Positions 9,881 through 21,283 of a stretch of 64,000 nt of DNA are shown here, piece by piece; position 1 is the first letter of the stretch; each line of letters begins with the position of its first letter. The position numbers and the translations under genes were made by a program. Source of the stretch: Enterobacter sp. 10-1 (GTDB taxonomy: Bacteria > Pseudomonadota > Gammaproteobacteria > Enterobacterales > Enterobacteriaceae); NCBI GenBank assembly GCA_002270295.1, contig NISF01000004.1, positions 386,924 to 450,923 of the forward strand. Reading direction: 5' to 3'. The notes below the pieces were generated by a model that worked only from the letters and a program-made list of their open reading frames with translations, did not search any database and had not been told where the DNA came from.

Positions 9881-10528
9881 GTGACTCTATCGTTGTTTGA
9901 TTTTTCAGCTTATTTCAAGTTTTTCATAGGGTTATTTGCGCTGGTTAACCCGGTTGGCATCATTCCGGTCTTCATTAGTATGACCAGCTACCAGAGCGCA
10001 GCGATCCGTAATAAGACCAATCTGACGGCGAACCTTTCCGTTGCCATCATCCTGCTGACCTCGCTGTTCCTTGGGGACGGTATTTTGCAAATCTTCGGTA
10101 TTTCCATCGATTCATTCCGTATTGCCGGCGGGATCCTCGTCGTTACCATCGCGATGTCGATGATTAGCGGCAAGCTCGGGGAAGACAAACAGAATAAGCA
10201 GGAAAAGTCAGAGACGGCTATCCGCGAAAGCATTGGCGTGGTGCCGCTGGCATTACCGCTGATGGCCGGGCCAGGGGCGATTAGCTCAACCATTGTCTGG
10301 GGAACGCGTTACCACACGGTAGCCCACCTCTTCGGCTTCTCGGTGGCGATTGCGCTGTTTGCCCTGTGCTGTTGGGGGATTTTCCGCATGGCGCCGTGGT
10401 TGGTTCGCCTGCTTGGGCAAACCGGGATTAACGTGATCACGCGTATTATGGGTCTGCTGCTGATGGCGCTCGGAATTGAGTTTATCGTTACCGGCCTGAA
10501 GACGCTTTTCCCGGGTCTTCTGGTCTGA
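9881..10528 (+). CDS. ychE: MarC/UPF0056 family inner-membrane protein YchE
   Basis: A 215-aa integral membrane protein of the MarC family with about six predicted transmembrane helices, e.g. FFIGLFALVNPVGIIPVF near the N terminus and VPLALPLMAGPGAIS mid-protein. The start is GTG. Length and sequence closely match E. coli YchE; function is unknown. It lies upstream of opp but is separated from it by a terminator-like hairpin and about 700 bases, so it is probably a separate unit. Confidence 0.93.
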   Translation: MTLSLFDFSAYFKFFIGLFALVNPVGIIPVFISMTSYQSAAIRNKTNLTANLSVAIILLTSLFLGDGILQIFGISIDSFRIAGGILVVTIAMSMISGKLGEDKQNKQEKSETAIRESIGVVPLALPLMAGPGAISSTIVWGTRYHTVAHLFGFSVAIALFALCCWGIFRMAPWLVRLLGQTGINVITRIMGLLLMALGIEFIVTGLKTLFPGLLV

Positions 10529-10539
10529 ACGACCGCGCT

Positions 10540-10570
10540 GCGCGGGGCTTGAGGCTCCGCGCTTGCTTTA
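10540..10570 (+). terminator. Probable ychE terminator
   Basis: GC-rich stem GCGCGG...CCGCGC (10540-10562) is followed by TTGCTTTATT. The stem is imperfect inside and the T-tract is interrupted, so it is moderate only. Confidence 0.55.
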
Positions 10571-11279
10571 TTATTAGCAAAACATATCAATAAAGCTGAT
10601 AAAGGCGAGAAAGATAACTTTCTATGATGTCTGTTTATTCTTTTTAATATCAACGAATTACTTAATAATTCCGCGTTTCTGTTTCCCTTTTCCTCACCGC
10701 AACCACTGTTATTTTCTTCACATCATTCTCTGGTGCTTGCCGTCAGATAATTGAAATGATATTAGTAATTTCATAACAGCGGCAGATGAATGTGCTAAAT
10801 AATAACCGATTGTTAAATTTTCGTACAAAAAAGCGCCTTTGCAGCGTTCCGCAGCATGTGTAGCGACCTTTTTTTTGTATCTGAATGATAAATAAACACT
10901 TTAATGCTCTTTTCGTGGAAAAGAATGGCAGGAGCCTGCCGCGGCAAGAGCAATAAAAGAGAATCCGGTAACATATTTGCAAATTGCATTGGCGGATGAG
11001 AAAGCCTTTTGGTACTTTCCGGCGTGATCGCTAACTGAATAACACCCGTAAATGAGAATTATTATTAAATAACTCATTGCGCATAAAGCGCCCCTGGACA
11101 GGGGGGGAAAGAATCGACGTCAAGGCTGCCGTTTGAGCGGTCGTAATAAATAAGTCGGTGATAGCAAGCAGTAAAGTCTGACAGCAGCAAAAACTCCTGC
11201 ACTGTACAGAATCCCGAATAAGGGAAAAAAAGAGGCTGGTTAAATAGCCAGTAATTATAATGAGTGGAGTAACAACACA
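10571..11279 (+). promoter_or_regulatory. oppA leader and upstream region
   Basis: About 710 bases with no recognisable gene. It contains an AT-rich segment with a spaced inverted repeat AATGAG...CTCATT (about 11051-11078), possibly an Lrp or Fur type site. A small hairpin (GGCT...AGCC) and a CA-rich stretch AACAACACA lie just before the oppA ATG. In E. coli and Salmonella the CA-rich start region of oppA is a target of the sRNA GcvB. Extending this to the present sequence is inference. Confidence 0.4.
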
Positions 11280-12911
11280 ATGACCATCATCACCAAAAAA
11301 AATCTGGTAGCAGCGGGAATTTTCTCCGCGCTATTTACCGCGAACGTTGCTATGGCAGCAGATGTGCCTGCAGGGGTGCAGCTGGCGGATTCACAATCGC
11401 TGGTACGTAATAACGGAGCAGAGGTTCAGTCTCTGGATCCGCATAAAATTGAAGGTGTGCCGGAATCCAACATTAACCGCGATCTGTTCGAAGGTTTAGT
11501 GATTGGCGATATTCAGGGCCACCCGATTCCTGGAGTTGCCGAATCCTGGGATAATAAAGATTTTAAAGTCTGGACCTTCCATCTGCGTAAAGATGCAAAA
11601 TGGTCCGACGGCACGCCGGTAACCGCACAAGATTTCGTTTATAGCTGGCAGCGTCTGTCCGATCCGAAAACCGCCTCACCGTACGCGAGCTATCTGCAGT
11701 ATGGCCACGTTGCGAACGTTGATGAAATTATCGCCGGCAAAAAGCCAATTACCGATCTGGGCGTTAAGGCGCTCGACGATAAAACCTTCCAGGTTACCCT
11801 GAGCGAGCCGGTTCCTTATTTCTATAAACTGCTGGTTCACCCGTCCGTTTCACCGGTGCCAAAAGCGGCGATCGAAAAATATGGTGAGAAATGGACTCAG
11901 CCGGCAAATATTGTCACCAACGGCGCCTATAAACTGAAGGACTGGGTCGTTAACGAACGTATTGTGCTTGAGCGTAATACTCAGTACTGGGATAACGCTA
12001 AAACCGTTATTAACCAGGTGACCTATCTGCCTATTTCTTCAGAAGTCACCGACGTTAACCGCTACCGCAGCGGCGAAATCGACATGACCTATAACAACAT
12101 GCCGATTGAACTGTTCCAAAAGCTGAAAAAAGAGATCCCGAAAGAAGTTCACGTTGATCCGTATCTCTGCACCTATTACTACGAAATTAACAACCAGAAA
12201 GCGCCGTTTACTGACGTTCGCGTGCGTACCGCGCTGAAAATGGCGCTGGATCGCGACATTATCGTTAATAAAGTGAAGAATCAGGGCGATCTGCCGGCAT
12301 ATAGCTATACCCCGCCATATACCGACGGCATGAAGGTTGTTAAACCAGAATGGTTTACCTGGACTCAGGATAAGCGTAACGAAGAAGCGAAAAAACTGCT
12401 GGCTGAAGCCGGGTATACCGCTGATAAACCGCTGACCTTTAATCTGCTGTACAACACGTCCGATCTGCATAAAAAGCTGGCCATCGCCGTGGCATCCATC
12501 TGGAAGAAAAACCTTGGCGCCAACGTGAAGCTGGAAAATCAGGAATGGAAAACCTTCCTTGATAACCGCCATCAGGGCACCTTCGACGTGGCGCGTGCGG
12601 GCTGGTGTGCTGACTACAACGAACCAACCTCATTCCTGAATACCATGCTGAGCGACAGCTCAAACAACACCTCGCACTATAAGAGCCCGGCGTTCGATAA
12701 AATTATCTCTGCAACGCTGCAAACCAATGATGACGCCAAACGTGCGGAGCTGTATGCACAGTCAGAGCAGCAGCTGGATAAAGACTCTGTAATTGTACCG
12801 GTCTTCTATTACGTCAACGCCCGCCTGGTTAAACCGTGGGTAGGCGGCTATACCGGTAAAGACCCGTTAGATAATATCTACGTTAAAAACCTGTATATTA
12901 TCAAACATTAA
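11280..12911 (+). CDS. oppA: Periplasmic oligopeptide-binding protein OppA
   Basis: A 543-aa substrate-binding protein that captures 2-5 residue peptides for the OppBCDF transporter. A signal peptide is evident: Lys-rich start, hydrophobic stretch, and AMA cleavage site near residue 26 before ADVPAG. The SBP_bac_5 fold follows, with family segments such as LVRNNGAEVQSLDPHK and WSDGTPVTAQDFVYSW. The GAGTGGAG ribosome-binding site is well placed. It is first in the opp operon and, by analogy, the most abundant product. Confidence 0.98.
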   Translation: MTIITKKNLVAAGIFSALFTANVAMAADVPAGVQLADSQSLVRNNGAEVQSLDPHKIEGVPESNINRDLFEGLVIGDIQGHPIPGVAESWDNKDFKVWTFHLRKDAKWSDGTPVTAQDFVYSWQRLSDPKTASPYASYLQYGHVANVDEIIAGKKPITDLGVKALDDKTFQVTLSEPVPYFYKLLVHPSVSPVPKAAIEKYGEKWTQPANIVTNGAYKLKDWVVNERIVLERNTQYWDNAKTVINQVTYLPISSEVTDVNRYRSGEIDMTYNNMPIELFQKLKKEIPKEVHVDPYLCTYYYEINNQKAPFTDVRVRTALKMALDRDIIVNKVKNQGDLPAYSYTPPYTDGMKVVKPEWFTWTQDKRNEEAKKLLAEAGYTADKPLTFNLLYNTSDLHKKLAIAVASIWKKNLGANVKLENQEWKTFLDNRHQGTFDVARAGWCADYNEPTSFLNTMLSDSSNNTSHYKSPAFDKIISATLQTNDDAKRAELYAQSEQQLDKDSVIVPVFYYVNARLVKPWVGGYTGKDPLDNIYVKNLYIIKH

Positions 12912-12995
12912 TGGCAAGACGTGGGGCAGGCATCGCTTGCCCCACCGTGTCTGAATTCATCGCATACGATAGGCACACGCCAGAAGGTACGGGCA

Positions 12996-13916
12996 ATGTT
13001 AAAATTTATTTTTCGTCGCTGTCTGGAAGCGATTCCGACGCTGTTTATTCTTATAACTATCTCTTTCTTCATGATGCGCCTTGCGCCGGGAAGTCCATTT
13101 ACCGGTGAACGTACGCTGCCGCCAGAAGTGCTGGCGAATATTGAAGCAAAATACCATTTAAATGACCCCATCATGACCCAGTACTTCAATTATCTGAAGC
13201 AGCTGGCACACGGTGATTTCGGTCCTTCTTTTAAATATAAAGACTATTCGGTGAACGACCTGGTGGCCTCAAGCTTCCCGGTTTCCGCCAAATTAGGCTT
13301 TGCCGCCTTCCTGCTGGCGGTGGTTCTCGGCGTGAGCGCCGGCGTAGTTGCGGCCCTCAAGCAAAATACCAGGTGGGATTATGCGGTCATGGGGGTGGCA
13401 ATGACCGGCGTCGTCATACCCAGCTTCGTGGTCGCGCCGCTGCTGGTGATGATTTTTGCCATCACCCTGCACTGGCTACCCGGCGGCGGCTGGAACGGTG
13501 GGGCGCTGAAGTTTATGATCCTGCCGATGGTGGCTTTGTCACTCGCCTATATCGCCAGCATCGCGCGTATCACCCGCGGTTCGATGATTGAAGTTCTGCA
13601 CTCTAACTTTATCCGCACCGCGCGGGCGAAGGGGCTGCCGATGCATCGTATCATCCTGCGTCATGCGCTGAAGCCTGCGCTGCTGCCCGTCCTCTCCTAT
13701 ATGGGGCCGGCGTTCGTTGGGATTATCACCGGTTCAATGGTTATCGAGACTATCTACGGTCTCCCGGGGATCGGCCAGCTGTTCGTCAACGGCGCGCTTA
13801 ACCGCGACTATTCCCTGGTTCTCAGCCTGACGATTCTGGTCGGTGCGCTGACTATTCTGTTTAACGCGATTGTTGATGTGCTGTATGCCGTTATCGATCC
13901 GAAGATTCGCTATTGA
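12996..13916 (+). CDS. oppB: Oligopeptide ABC transporter permease OppB
   Basis: A 306-aa inner-membrane permease with about six transmembrane helices. The BPD_transp_1 coupling segment includes EVLHSNFIRTARAKGLP (about 214-230), which contacts OppD/OppF. I chose the ATG at 12996 (MLKFIFRRCLEAIP), matching E. coli; an in-frame upstream start falls within the oppA-oppB spacer. It overlaps nothing and is followed after 14 bases by oppC. Confidence 0.98.
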   Translation: MLKFIFRRCLEAIPTLFILITISFFMMRLAPGSPFTGERTLPPEVLANIEAKYHLNDPIMTQYFNYLKQLAHGDFGPSFKYKDYSVNDLVASSFPVSAKLGFAAFLLAVVLGVSAGVVAALKQNTRWDYAVMGVAMTGVVIPSFVVAPLLVMIFAITLHWLPGGGWNGGALKFMILPMVALSLAYIASIARITRGSMIEVLHSNFIRTARAKGLPMHRIILRHALKPALLPVLSYMGPAFVGIITGSMVIETIYGLPGIGQLFVNGALNRDYSLVLSLTILVGALTILFNAIVDVLYAVIDPKIRY

Positions 13917-13930
13917 GGCTGGGGTTCGCC

Positions 13931-14839
13931 ATGATGTTAAGTAAGAAAAACAACGAGGCGCTGGAGAACTTCAGTGAAAAGCTGGAAGTCGAAGGGCGTA
14001 GCCTATGGCAGGATGCCCGCCGCCGCTTTATGCATAACCGCGCGGCCGTGGCCAGCCTGGCGGTGCTGATCGTCATCGCGCTGTTCGTGACCATTGCGCC
14101 GGTGGTGTCGCAGTTTTCCTATTTCGACACCGACTGGGGCATGATGTCCAGCGCGCCTGATGCGGCGTCCGGCCACTACTTTGGTACCGACTCATCCGGT
14201 CGTGACCTGCTGGTTCGCGTCGCTATCGGCGGGCGTATCTCGCTGATGGTTGGCGTCGCCGCCGCGCTGGTGGCGGTGATCCTCGGTACGCTCTACGGCT
14301 CGCTTTCCGGCTATCTCGGCGGCAAGATCGACTCGGTCATGATGCGTCTGCTGGAGATCCTCAACTCCTTCCCGTTCATGTTCTTCGTTATCCTGCTGGT
14401 GACCTTCTTTGGCCAGAACATACTGCTGATATTCGTCGCCATCGGGATGGTTTCCTGGCTGGATATGGCGCGTATTGTGCGCGGCCAGACGCTGAGCCTG
14501 AAGCGCAAAGAGTTTATCGAAGCAGCCCAGGTCGGGGGCGTCTCGACGTTCAGTATCGTGGTTCGTCACATTGTGCCTAACGTACTGGGCGTGGTGGTGG
14601 TGTATGCCTCGCTGCTGGTACCGAGCATGATCCTGTTCGAATCCTTCCTCAGCTTCCTGGGACTGGGCACTCAGGAGCCGCTCAGCAGCTGGGGAGCGCT
14701 GCTGAGCGATGGCGCGAACTCAATGGAAGTGTCGCCGTGGCTGCTGCTGTTTCCTGCGGGGTTCCTGGTGGTAACGCTGTTCTGTTTTAACTTTATCGGC
14801 GATGGCCTGCGTGATGCCCTCGACCCGAAAGACCGCTAA
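13931..14839 (+). CDS. oppC: Oligopeptide ABC transporter permease OppC
   Basis: A 302-aa second permease subunit. A cytoplasmic N terminus (MMLSKKNNEALENFS) and a first helix near residues 38-62 precede the BPD_transp_1 domain with coupling segment RKEFIEAAQVGG. The ATG at 13931 reproduces the E. coli start and length. It forms the OppBC membrane pore. Confidence 0.98.
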   Translation: MMLSKKNNEALENFSEKLEVEGRSLWQDARRRFMHNRAAVASLAVLIVIALFVTIAPVVSQFSYFDTDWGMMSSAPDAASGHYFGTDSSGRDLLVRVAIGGRISLMVGVAAALVAVILGTLYGSLSGYLGGKIDSVMMRLLEILNSFPFMFFVILLVTFFGQNILLIFVAIGMVSWLDMARIVRGQTLSLKRKEFIEAAQVGGVSTFSIVVRHIVPNVLGVVVVYASLLVPSMILFESFLSFLGLGTQEPLSSWGALLSDGANSMEVSPWLLLFPAGFLVVTLFCFNFIGDGLRDALDPKDR

Positions 14840-14850
14840 GGAGCGCCGTC

Positions 14851-15860
<1,010 letters not shown>

Positions 15861-15864
<4 letters not shown>

Positions 15865-16865
15865 ACGCCGTGACTGAACAAAGAAAAGTCCTGCTCGAAA
15901 TCGCCGATCTCAAAGTCCACTTTGATATTAAAGATGGTAAGCAGTGGTTTTGGCAGCCGGCTAAAACGCTGAAAGCGGTTGATGGCGTAACCCTGCGTCT
16001 GTATGAAGGCGAAACGCTGGGCGTGGTGGGCGAATCCGGCTGCGGTAAATCCACCTTTGCCCGCGCGATTATTGGTCTGGTGAAAGCGACCGAGGGTCGG
16101 GTTGCGTGGCTTGGCAAAGATTTGCTGGGCATGAAGCCGGACGAGTGGCGCGACGTGCGCAGCGATATTCAGATGATTTTCCAGGACCCGCTGGCGTCGC
16201 TGAACCCGCGTATGACCATCGGGGAGATTATTGCCGAGCCGCTGCGCACCTATCATCCGAAAATGTCGCGCCAGGAAGCTCGCGATCGGGTGAAAGCGAT
16301 GATGATGAAAGTCGGCCTGCTGCCGAATCTGATCAACCGCTATCCGCACGAGTTTTCCGGCGGCCAGTGCCAGCGTATCGGTATTGCCCGTGCGCTGATC
16401 CTTGAGCCTAAGCTGATTATCTGCGATGAGCCGGTGTCGGCGCTGGACGTGTCGATTCAGGCCCAGGTGGTAAACCTGCTGCAGCAGCTGCAGCGCGAAA
16501 TGGGGCTGTCGCTGATCTTCATCGCTCACGACCTGGCGGTGGTTAAGCATATATCCGATCGTGTGCTGGTCATGTACCTGGGCCACGCGGTGGAGCTGGG
16601 CACCTACGATGAGGTGTACCACAACCCGCTGCACCCTTATACCAAAGCGCTGATGTCTGCGGTGCCGGTTCCCGACCCGGATCTGGAAAAGAATAAAACC
16701 ATCCAGCTGCTGGAGGGGGAGCTACCCTCGCCGATAAACCCGCCGTCGGGATGCGTTTTCCGTACGCGCTGTCCCATTGCCGGGCCGGAATGCGCTAAAA
16801 CGCGGCCGGTGCTGGAGGGGAGTTTCCGACATGCGGTTTCCTGCCTGAAGGTAGACCCGTTATAA
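15861..16865 (+). CDS. oppF: Oligopeptide ABC transporter ATPase OppF
   Basis: A 334-aa partner ATPase of OppD. It has Walker A GESGCGKST (about residue 57), signature FSGGQCQRIG and Walker B LIICDEPVSALD. The C-terminal peptide-transporter extension contains CVFRTRCPIAGPEC. It is the last gene of the opp operon and a perfect hairpin with eight Ts follows immediately, so the downstream channel gene is probably a separate transcription unit. Confidence 0.98.
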
Positions 16866-16871
16866 TCTCCG

Positions 16872-16899
16872 GGGCTGACGTTGGTCAGCCCTTTTTTTT
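16872..16899 (+). terminator. oppABCDF operon terminator
   Basis: Arms GGGCTGAC and GTCAGCCC, loop GTTG, then TTTTTTTT. Confidence 0.93.
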
Positions 16900-16910
16900 G
16901 CGAGGTTAAC

Positions 16911-17759
16911 GTGGCTGTCAATATTCACGCCGCCCGTCAGCGGCTATTTCATTTGCTCTTCGATCAGCATCGGCGATCCGGGCGGCGCTTTGAGGGGCTG
17001 TGCGGGGTTTTTGCGCTCCTCAGCGTGGTGGTTATTTTTATCGAGTCGGGCGTGGGAACCCAGTACCACCTGTCCGTTGACGAATGGCATATTTTCGTCT
17101 GGCTGGAGCTTTTTGTTACCGCCGTTTTTACCCTCGAATATATCCTGCGCATTGTCAGCTGGCCCAATCCGCTCAGGTATATTTTCAGCTTCTGGGGGCT
17201 GATTGATTTAGCGACGATTTTACCGCTGTACGTGATGTGGCTGTGGCCGGAAATAAGCCTTAACTACGTCTTTGCCTGGCGCGCGATGCGCGCAATTCGC
17301 GCCTTGCGTATTCTCAAGCTGCTGCGGTTTATGCCGTCGCTGAATATTTTCTGGGCTGCTATCGTCAGCGCCCGCCATCAGCTGATACTGTTTTATTCAT
17401 TTATTGCCATTGTGATGGTTATCTTTGGTTCGCTGATGTATCTGATTGAGGGGCCGCAGTATGGTTTCACCACGCTCAATGCTTCGGTGTACTGGGCTAT
17501 CGTGACGATAACAACGGTTGGCTATGGCGATATTACGCCGCATACGCCGCTGGGAAGAATTCTGGCATCGGTGCTGATATTAATTGGGTATTCAATTATT
17601 GCGATCCCAACCGGCCTGATTACCACCCATATGACCACGGCCTTTCAGAATCGCCGCACTCAGCGGATCTGCCCGAGTTGCCAGCAGGGGGCTCATGATA
17701 AAAACGCGCGTTATTGCCACTCCTGCGGGAGCGAGCTGGCGGAACCGGCGGCTGAATAA
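16911..17759 (+). CDS. Kv-type potassium channel with C-terminal zinc ribbon
   Basis: A 282-aa voltage-gated-like ion channel. Six transmembrane helices are predicted. S4 carries regularly spaced arginines (RAMRAIRALRILKLLRF, about 124-140), and the pore has the K+ filter TTVGYGD near 201-207. The cytoplasmic tail lacks an RCK/TrkA-N domain but ends in a CPSC...CHSC zinc ribbon (Cys near 254, 257, 269, 272). I chose the GTG at 16911, preceded by GAGG five bases upstream; an earlier TTG lies inside the oppF terminator. It is not E. coli Kch, which carries an RCK domain. Potassium selectivity is well supported by the filter; ligand and physiological role are unknown. Confidence 0.88.
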   Translation: MAVNIHAARQRLFHLLFDQHRRSGRRFEGLCGVFALLSVVVIFIESGVGTQYHLSVDEWHIFVWLELFVTAVFTLEYILRIVSWPNPLRYIFSFWGLIDLATILPLYVMWLWPEISLNYVFAWRAMRAIRALRILKLLRFMPSLNIFWAAIVSARHQLILFYSFIAIVMVIFGSLMYLIEGPQYGFTTLNASVYWAIVTITTVGYGDITPHTPLGRILASVLILIGYSIIAIPTGLITTHMTTAFQNRRTQRICPSCQQGAHDKNARYCHSCGSELAEPAAE

Positions 17760-17761
17760 AT

Positions 17762-17799
17762 AAAAATGCCTGCCGGTCGTTAAACGGGCAGGCATTTTT
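17762..17799. terminator. Bidirectional terminator between channel gene and yciU
   Basis: 13-base arms AAAAATGCCTGCC and GGCAGGCATTTTT with a 12-base loop. A- and T-tracts serve both convergent genes. Confidence 0.92.
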
Positions 17800-17826
17800 C
17801 AGGCCGGCAGACGCCGGAATGAAATC

Positions 17827-19651
<1,825 letters not shown>

Positions 19652-19734
19652 AGATGAAAAATCCTTTTGAATAACTCTATTTTATGAGTTTACGCATCAA
19701 CATCCATCTGGCAAATAAAAACGCAGCGAAAGCG

Positions 19735-19763
19735 TTGGTCAGCCGGATTCATAGGCCTATAAT
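19735..19763 (+). promoter_or_regulatory. yciY promoter
   Basis: -35 TTGGTC (19735-19740) and consensus -10 TATAAT (19758-19763) with a 17-base spacer, about 26 bases before the yciY start codon's leader end. Confidence 0.75.
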
Positions 19764-19795
19764 GCAGGCTGTTTTTCACTTGTAGAGTAGTAGCA

Positions 19796-19969
19796 ATGAA
19801 GCGTAGTAGAACGGAAGTAGGGCGCTGGCGCATGCTAAGACAGGTGAGTCGCCGTAAATCGCGCTGGCTGGAAGCCCAATCGCGTCGCAATATGCGCATC
19901 CTCGCCATCCGCAAGGAGCTGGTGAAACGACAGCGTCATTCCCTGTTGTTCGTCTTCACTGAGTACTGA
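19796..19969 (+). CDS. yciY: YciY family small basic protein
   Basis: A 57-aa, strongly basic protein starting MKRSRTEVGRWRM with a conserved RRKSRWLEAQSRRNMRI core. It matches E. coli YciY, which occupies the same position beside clsA. Function is unknown. A consensus -10 lies upstream and a perfect GC hairpin lies just downstream. The conserved core with a divergent C terminus supports a real protein. Confidence 0.88.
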   Translation: MKRSRTEVGRWRMLRQVSRRKSRWLEAQSRRNMRILAIRKELVKRQRHSLLFVFTEY

Positions 19970-19976
19970 AATAAAA

Positions 19977-20005
19977 GGCACCGCATGCGGTGCCTCTGTG
20001 TTTTT
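19977..20005 (+). terminator. yciY / yciI intergenic terminator
   Basis: Perfect palindrome GGCACCGCATGCGGTGCC (19977-19994), followed by CTCTGTGTTTTT on plus and preceded by an A-rich tract. It may serve both convergent genes. Confidence 0.65.
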
Positions 20006-20019
20006 GTCGGCGGCTGGCC

Positions 20020-20316
20020 CTAAAATACCTTTTTGTAGGGCTTCACCGCGACGTTCTGGTAAACCCCGGCGGCAATATAAGGGTCGTCGTTCGCCCATGA
20101 CTGCGCCGCTTCCAGTGATTCAAACTCGGCGATAACCGTTGAACCGGTGAAGCCCGCAGCGCCAGGTTCGTTGCTGTCGACGGCAGGCATTGGCCCGGCG
20201 GTCAGCAGGCGACCTTCATCATGCAACAGTTGTAAACGCGCCAGGTGGGCGGGACGGACCGACGACCGCTTTTCCAGAGAATCGGCGATGTCTTCAGCGT
20301 AAATTACGTAAAGCAC
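20020..20316 (-). CDS. yciI: YciI family protein
   Basis: A 98-aa ferredoxin-like-fold protein of the YciI family, related to muconolactone isomerase-type enzymes. It has the conserved [20 protein letters not shown] and [10 protein letters not shown] segments. In the family a His/Asp pair lines a putative active site; the function is unproven. I chose the GTG at 20316, preceded by AAGGAG seven bases upstream and matching the E. coli start; an upstream ATG gives a non-conserved extension. It is divergent from tonB. In E. coli kch sits between yciY and yciI, but it is absent here. Confidence 0.95.
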   Translation of the reverse strand: MLYVIYAEDIADSLEKRSSVRPAHLARLQLLHDEGRLLTAGPMPAVDSNEPGAAGFTGSTVIAEFESLEAAQSWANDDPYIAAGVYQNVAVKPYKKVF

Positions 20317-20403
20317 GGCAAGGCTCCTTATCAATAAATAGGCGAATCACGTTAAGTGAATCCGGCGTTGACTGCAATGCAAAGATGCTCAACGGGTTAA
20401 AAT

Positions 20404-20425
20404 GCCCGATGCCGGGCTTTTTTTT
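20404..20425 (+). terminator. Terminator-like hairpin between yciI and tonB
   Basis: Stem GCCCG-ATGC-CGGGC followed by TTTTTTTT on plus. It lies between two divergent genes where no plus-strand gene ends, so it may end a short leader or antisense transcript. On minus it is followed only by ATTTT. Confidence 0.6.
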
Positions 20426-20467
20426 AACGGAAAGGGGGCAAATTTTGATACAAGGTAACAAGGCTTA

Positions 20468-20497
20468 TTGAATATGATTGCTATTTGCATTTAAAAT
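20468..20497 (+). promoter_or_regulatory. tonB promoter with Fur-like site
   Basis: -35 TTGAAT (20468-20473) and -10 TAAAAT (20492-20497). The intervening ATGATTGCTATTTGCATTT resembles the E. coli tonB Fur box. Iron repression is by analogy. Confidence 0.65.
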
Positions 20498-20535
20498 CGG
20501 GGCATCATTTTTCAACTGAAACGACTATGAGCGCA

Positions 20536-21264
20536 ATGACCATTGATTTACCTCGCCGCTTTCCGTGGCCGACGCTGCTGTCCGTGACTATCCACGGTGC
20601 CGTTGTGGCGGGGTTGCTTTATACCTCGGTACATCAGGTTATTGAACGGCCATCTCCTTCTCAACCGATTGAGATAACCATGGTGGCTCCTGCGGATCTC
20701 GAGCCTCCTCAGGCGGCACAGCCGGTGGTTGAACCGGTTGTTGAGCCGGAGCCAGAACCAGAAATCGTGCCTGAGCCGCCGAAAGAAGCGCCGGTTGTTA
20801 TTCACAAGCCTGAGCCGAAACCCAAGCCAAAGCCGAAGCCAAAACCCAAGCCGGAGAAAAAGGTCGAGCAGCCGAAGCGTGAAGTTAAGCCTGCGGAAAC
20901 GCGTCCGGCATCGCCGTTTGAAAATACCAACACTGCGCCAGCGCGTACGCCGCCATCCACTTCCACGGCCGCCGCGAAGCCAACGGTTACCGAGTCAAGC
21001 GGCCCGCGGGCGCTCAGCCGCAACCAGCCGGGCTATCCGACTCGCGCCCAGGCGCTGCGTATTGAAGGCGTGGTGCGCGTGAAGTTTGACGTCACCCCGG
21101 ACGGCCGTCTGGACAACGTCGTGATCCTTTCCGCGCAGCCGGCCAATATGTTTGAGCGTGAAGTGAAAAACGCCATGCGTAAGTGGCGCTACGAGCCCGG
21201 CAAACCGGGTACCGGCGTGACGATGACCATTAAGTTCCGTCTTAAAGGCGTTGAGATCAACTAA
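20536..21264 (+). CDS. tonB: Energy-transducing protein TonB
   Basis: A 242-aa inner-membrane protein that couples the ExbB-ExbD proton-motive-force motor to outer-membrane siderophore, heme and B12 receptors. It has the N-terminal anchor with [13 protein letters not shown] (the essential His is present) and a long Pro-Glu/Pro-Lys periplasmic spacer (about 65-115). The C-terminal domain has [17 protein letters not shown] and the final [10 protein letters not shown] segment. I chose [12 protein letters not shown] as the start, as in E. coli; an ATG three codons upstream (20527) is equally usable. It supports BtuB-type uptake feeding btuCD in this window. Confidence 0.97.
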   Translation: MTIDLPRRFPWPTLLSVTIHGAVVAGLLYTSVHQVIERPSPSQPIEITMVAPADLEPPQAAQPVVEPVVEPEPEPEIVPEPPKEAPVVIHKPEPKPKPKPKPKPKPEKKVEQPKREVKPAETRPASPFENTNTAPARTPPSTSTAAAKPTVTESSGPRALSRNQPGYPTRAQALRIEGVVRVKFDVTPDGRLDNVVILSAQPANMFEREVKNAMRKWRYEPGKPGTGVTMTIKFRLKGVEIN

Positions 21265-21283
21265 CCGCCGTCAATGAGGCCCC

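Noticed and set aside
10825-10880. Small RNA with terminator upstream of oppA
   Set aside because: An A-run and T-run flank a GC segment, but I could not build a convincing hairpin or find a promoter.
11051-11078. Fur box upstream of oppA
   Set aside because: The AT-rich segment has some GAGAAT/TATTAT pattern but poor match to the palindrome; peptide uptake is not a typical Fur target. Left as an unassigned inverted repeat.
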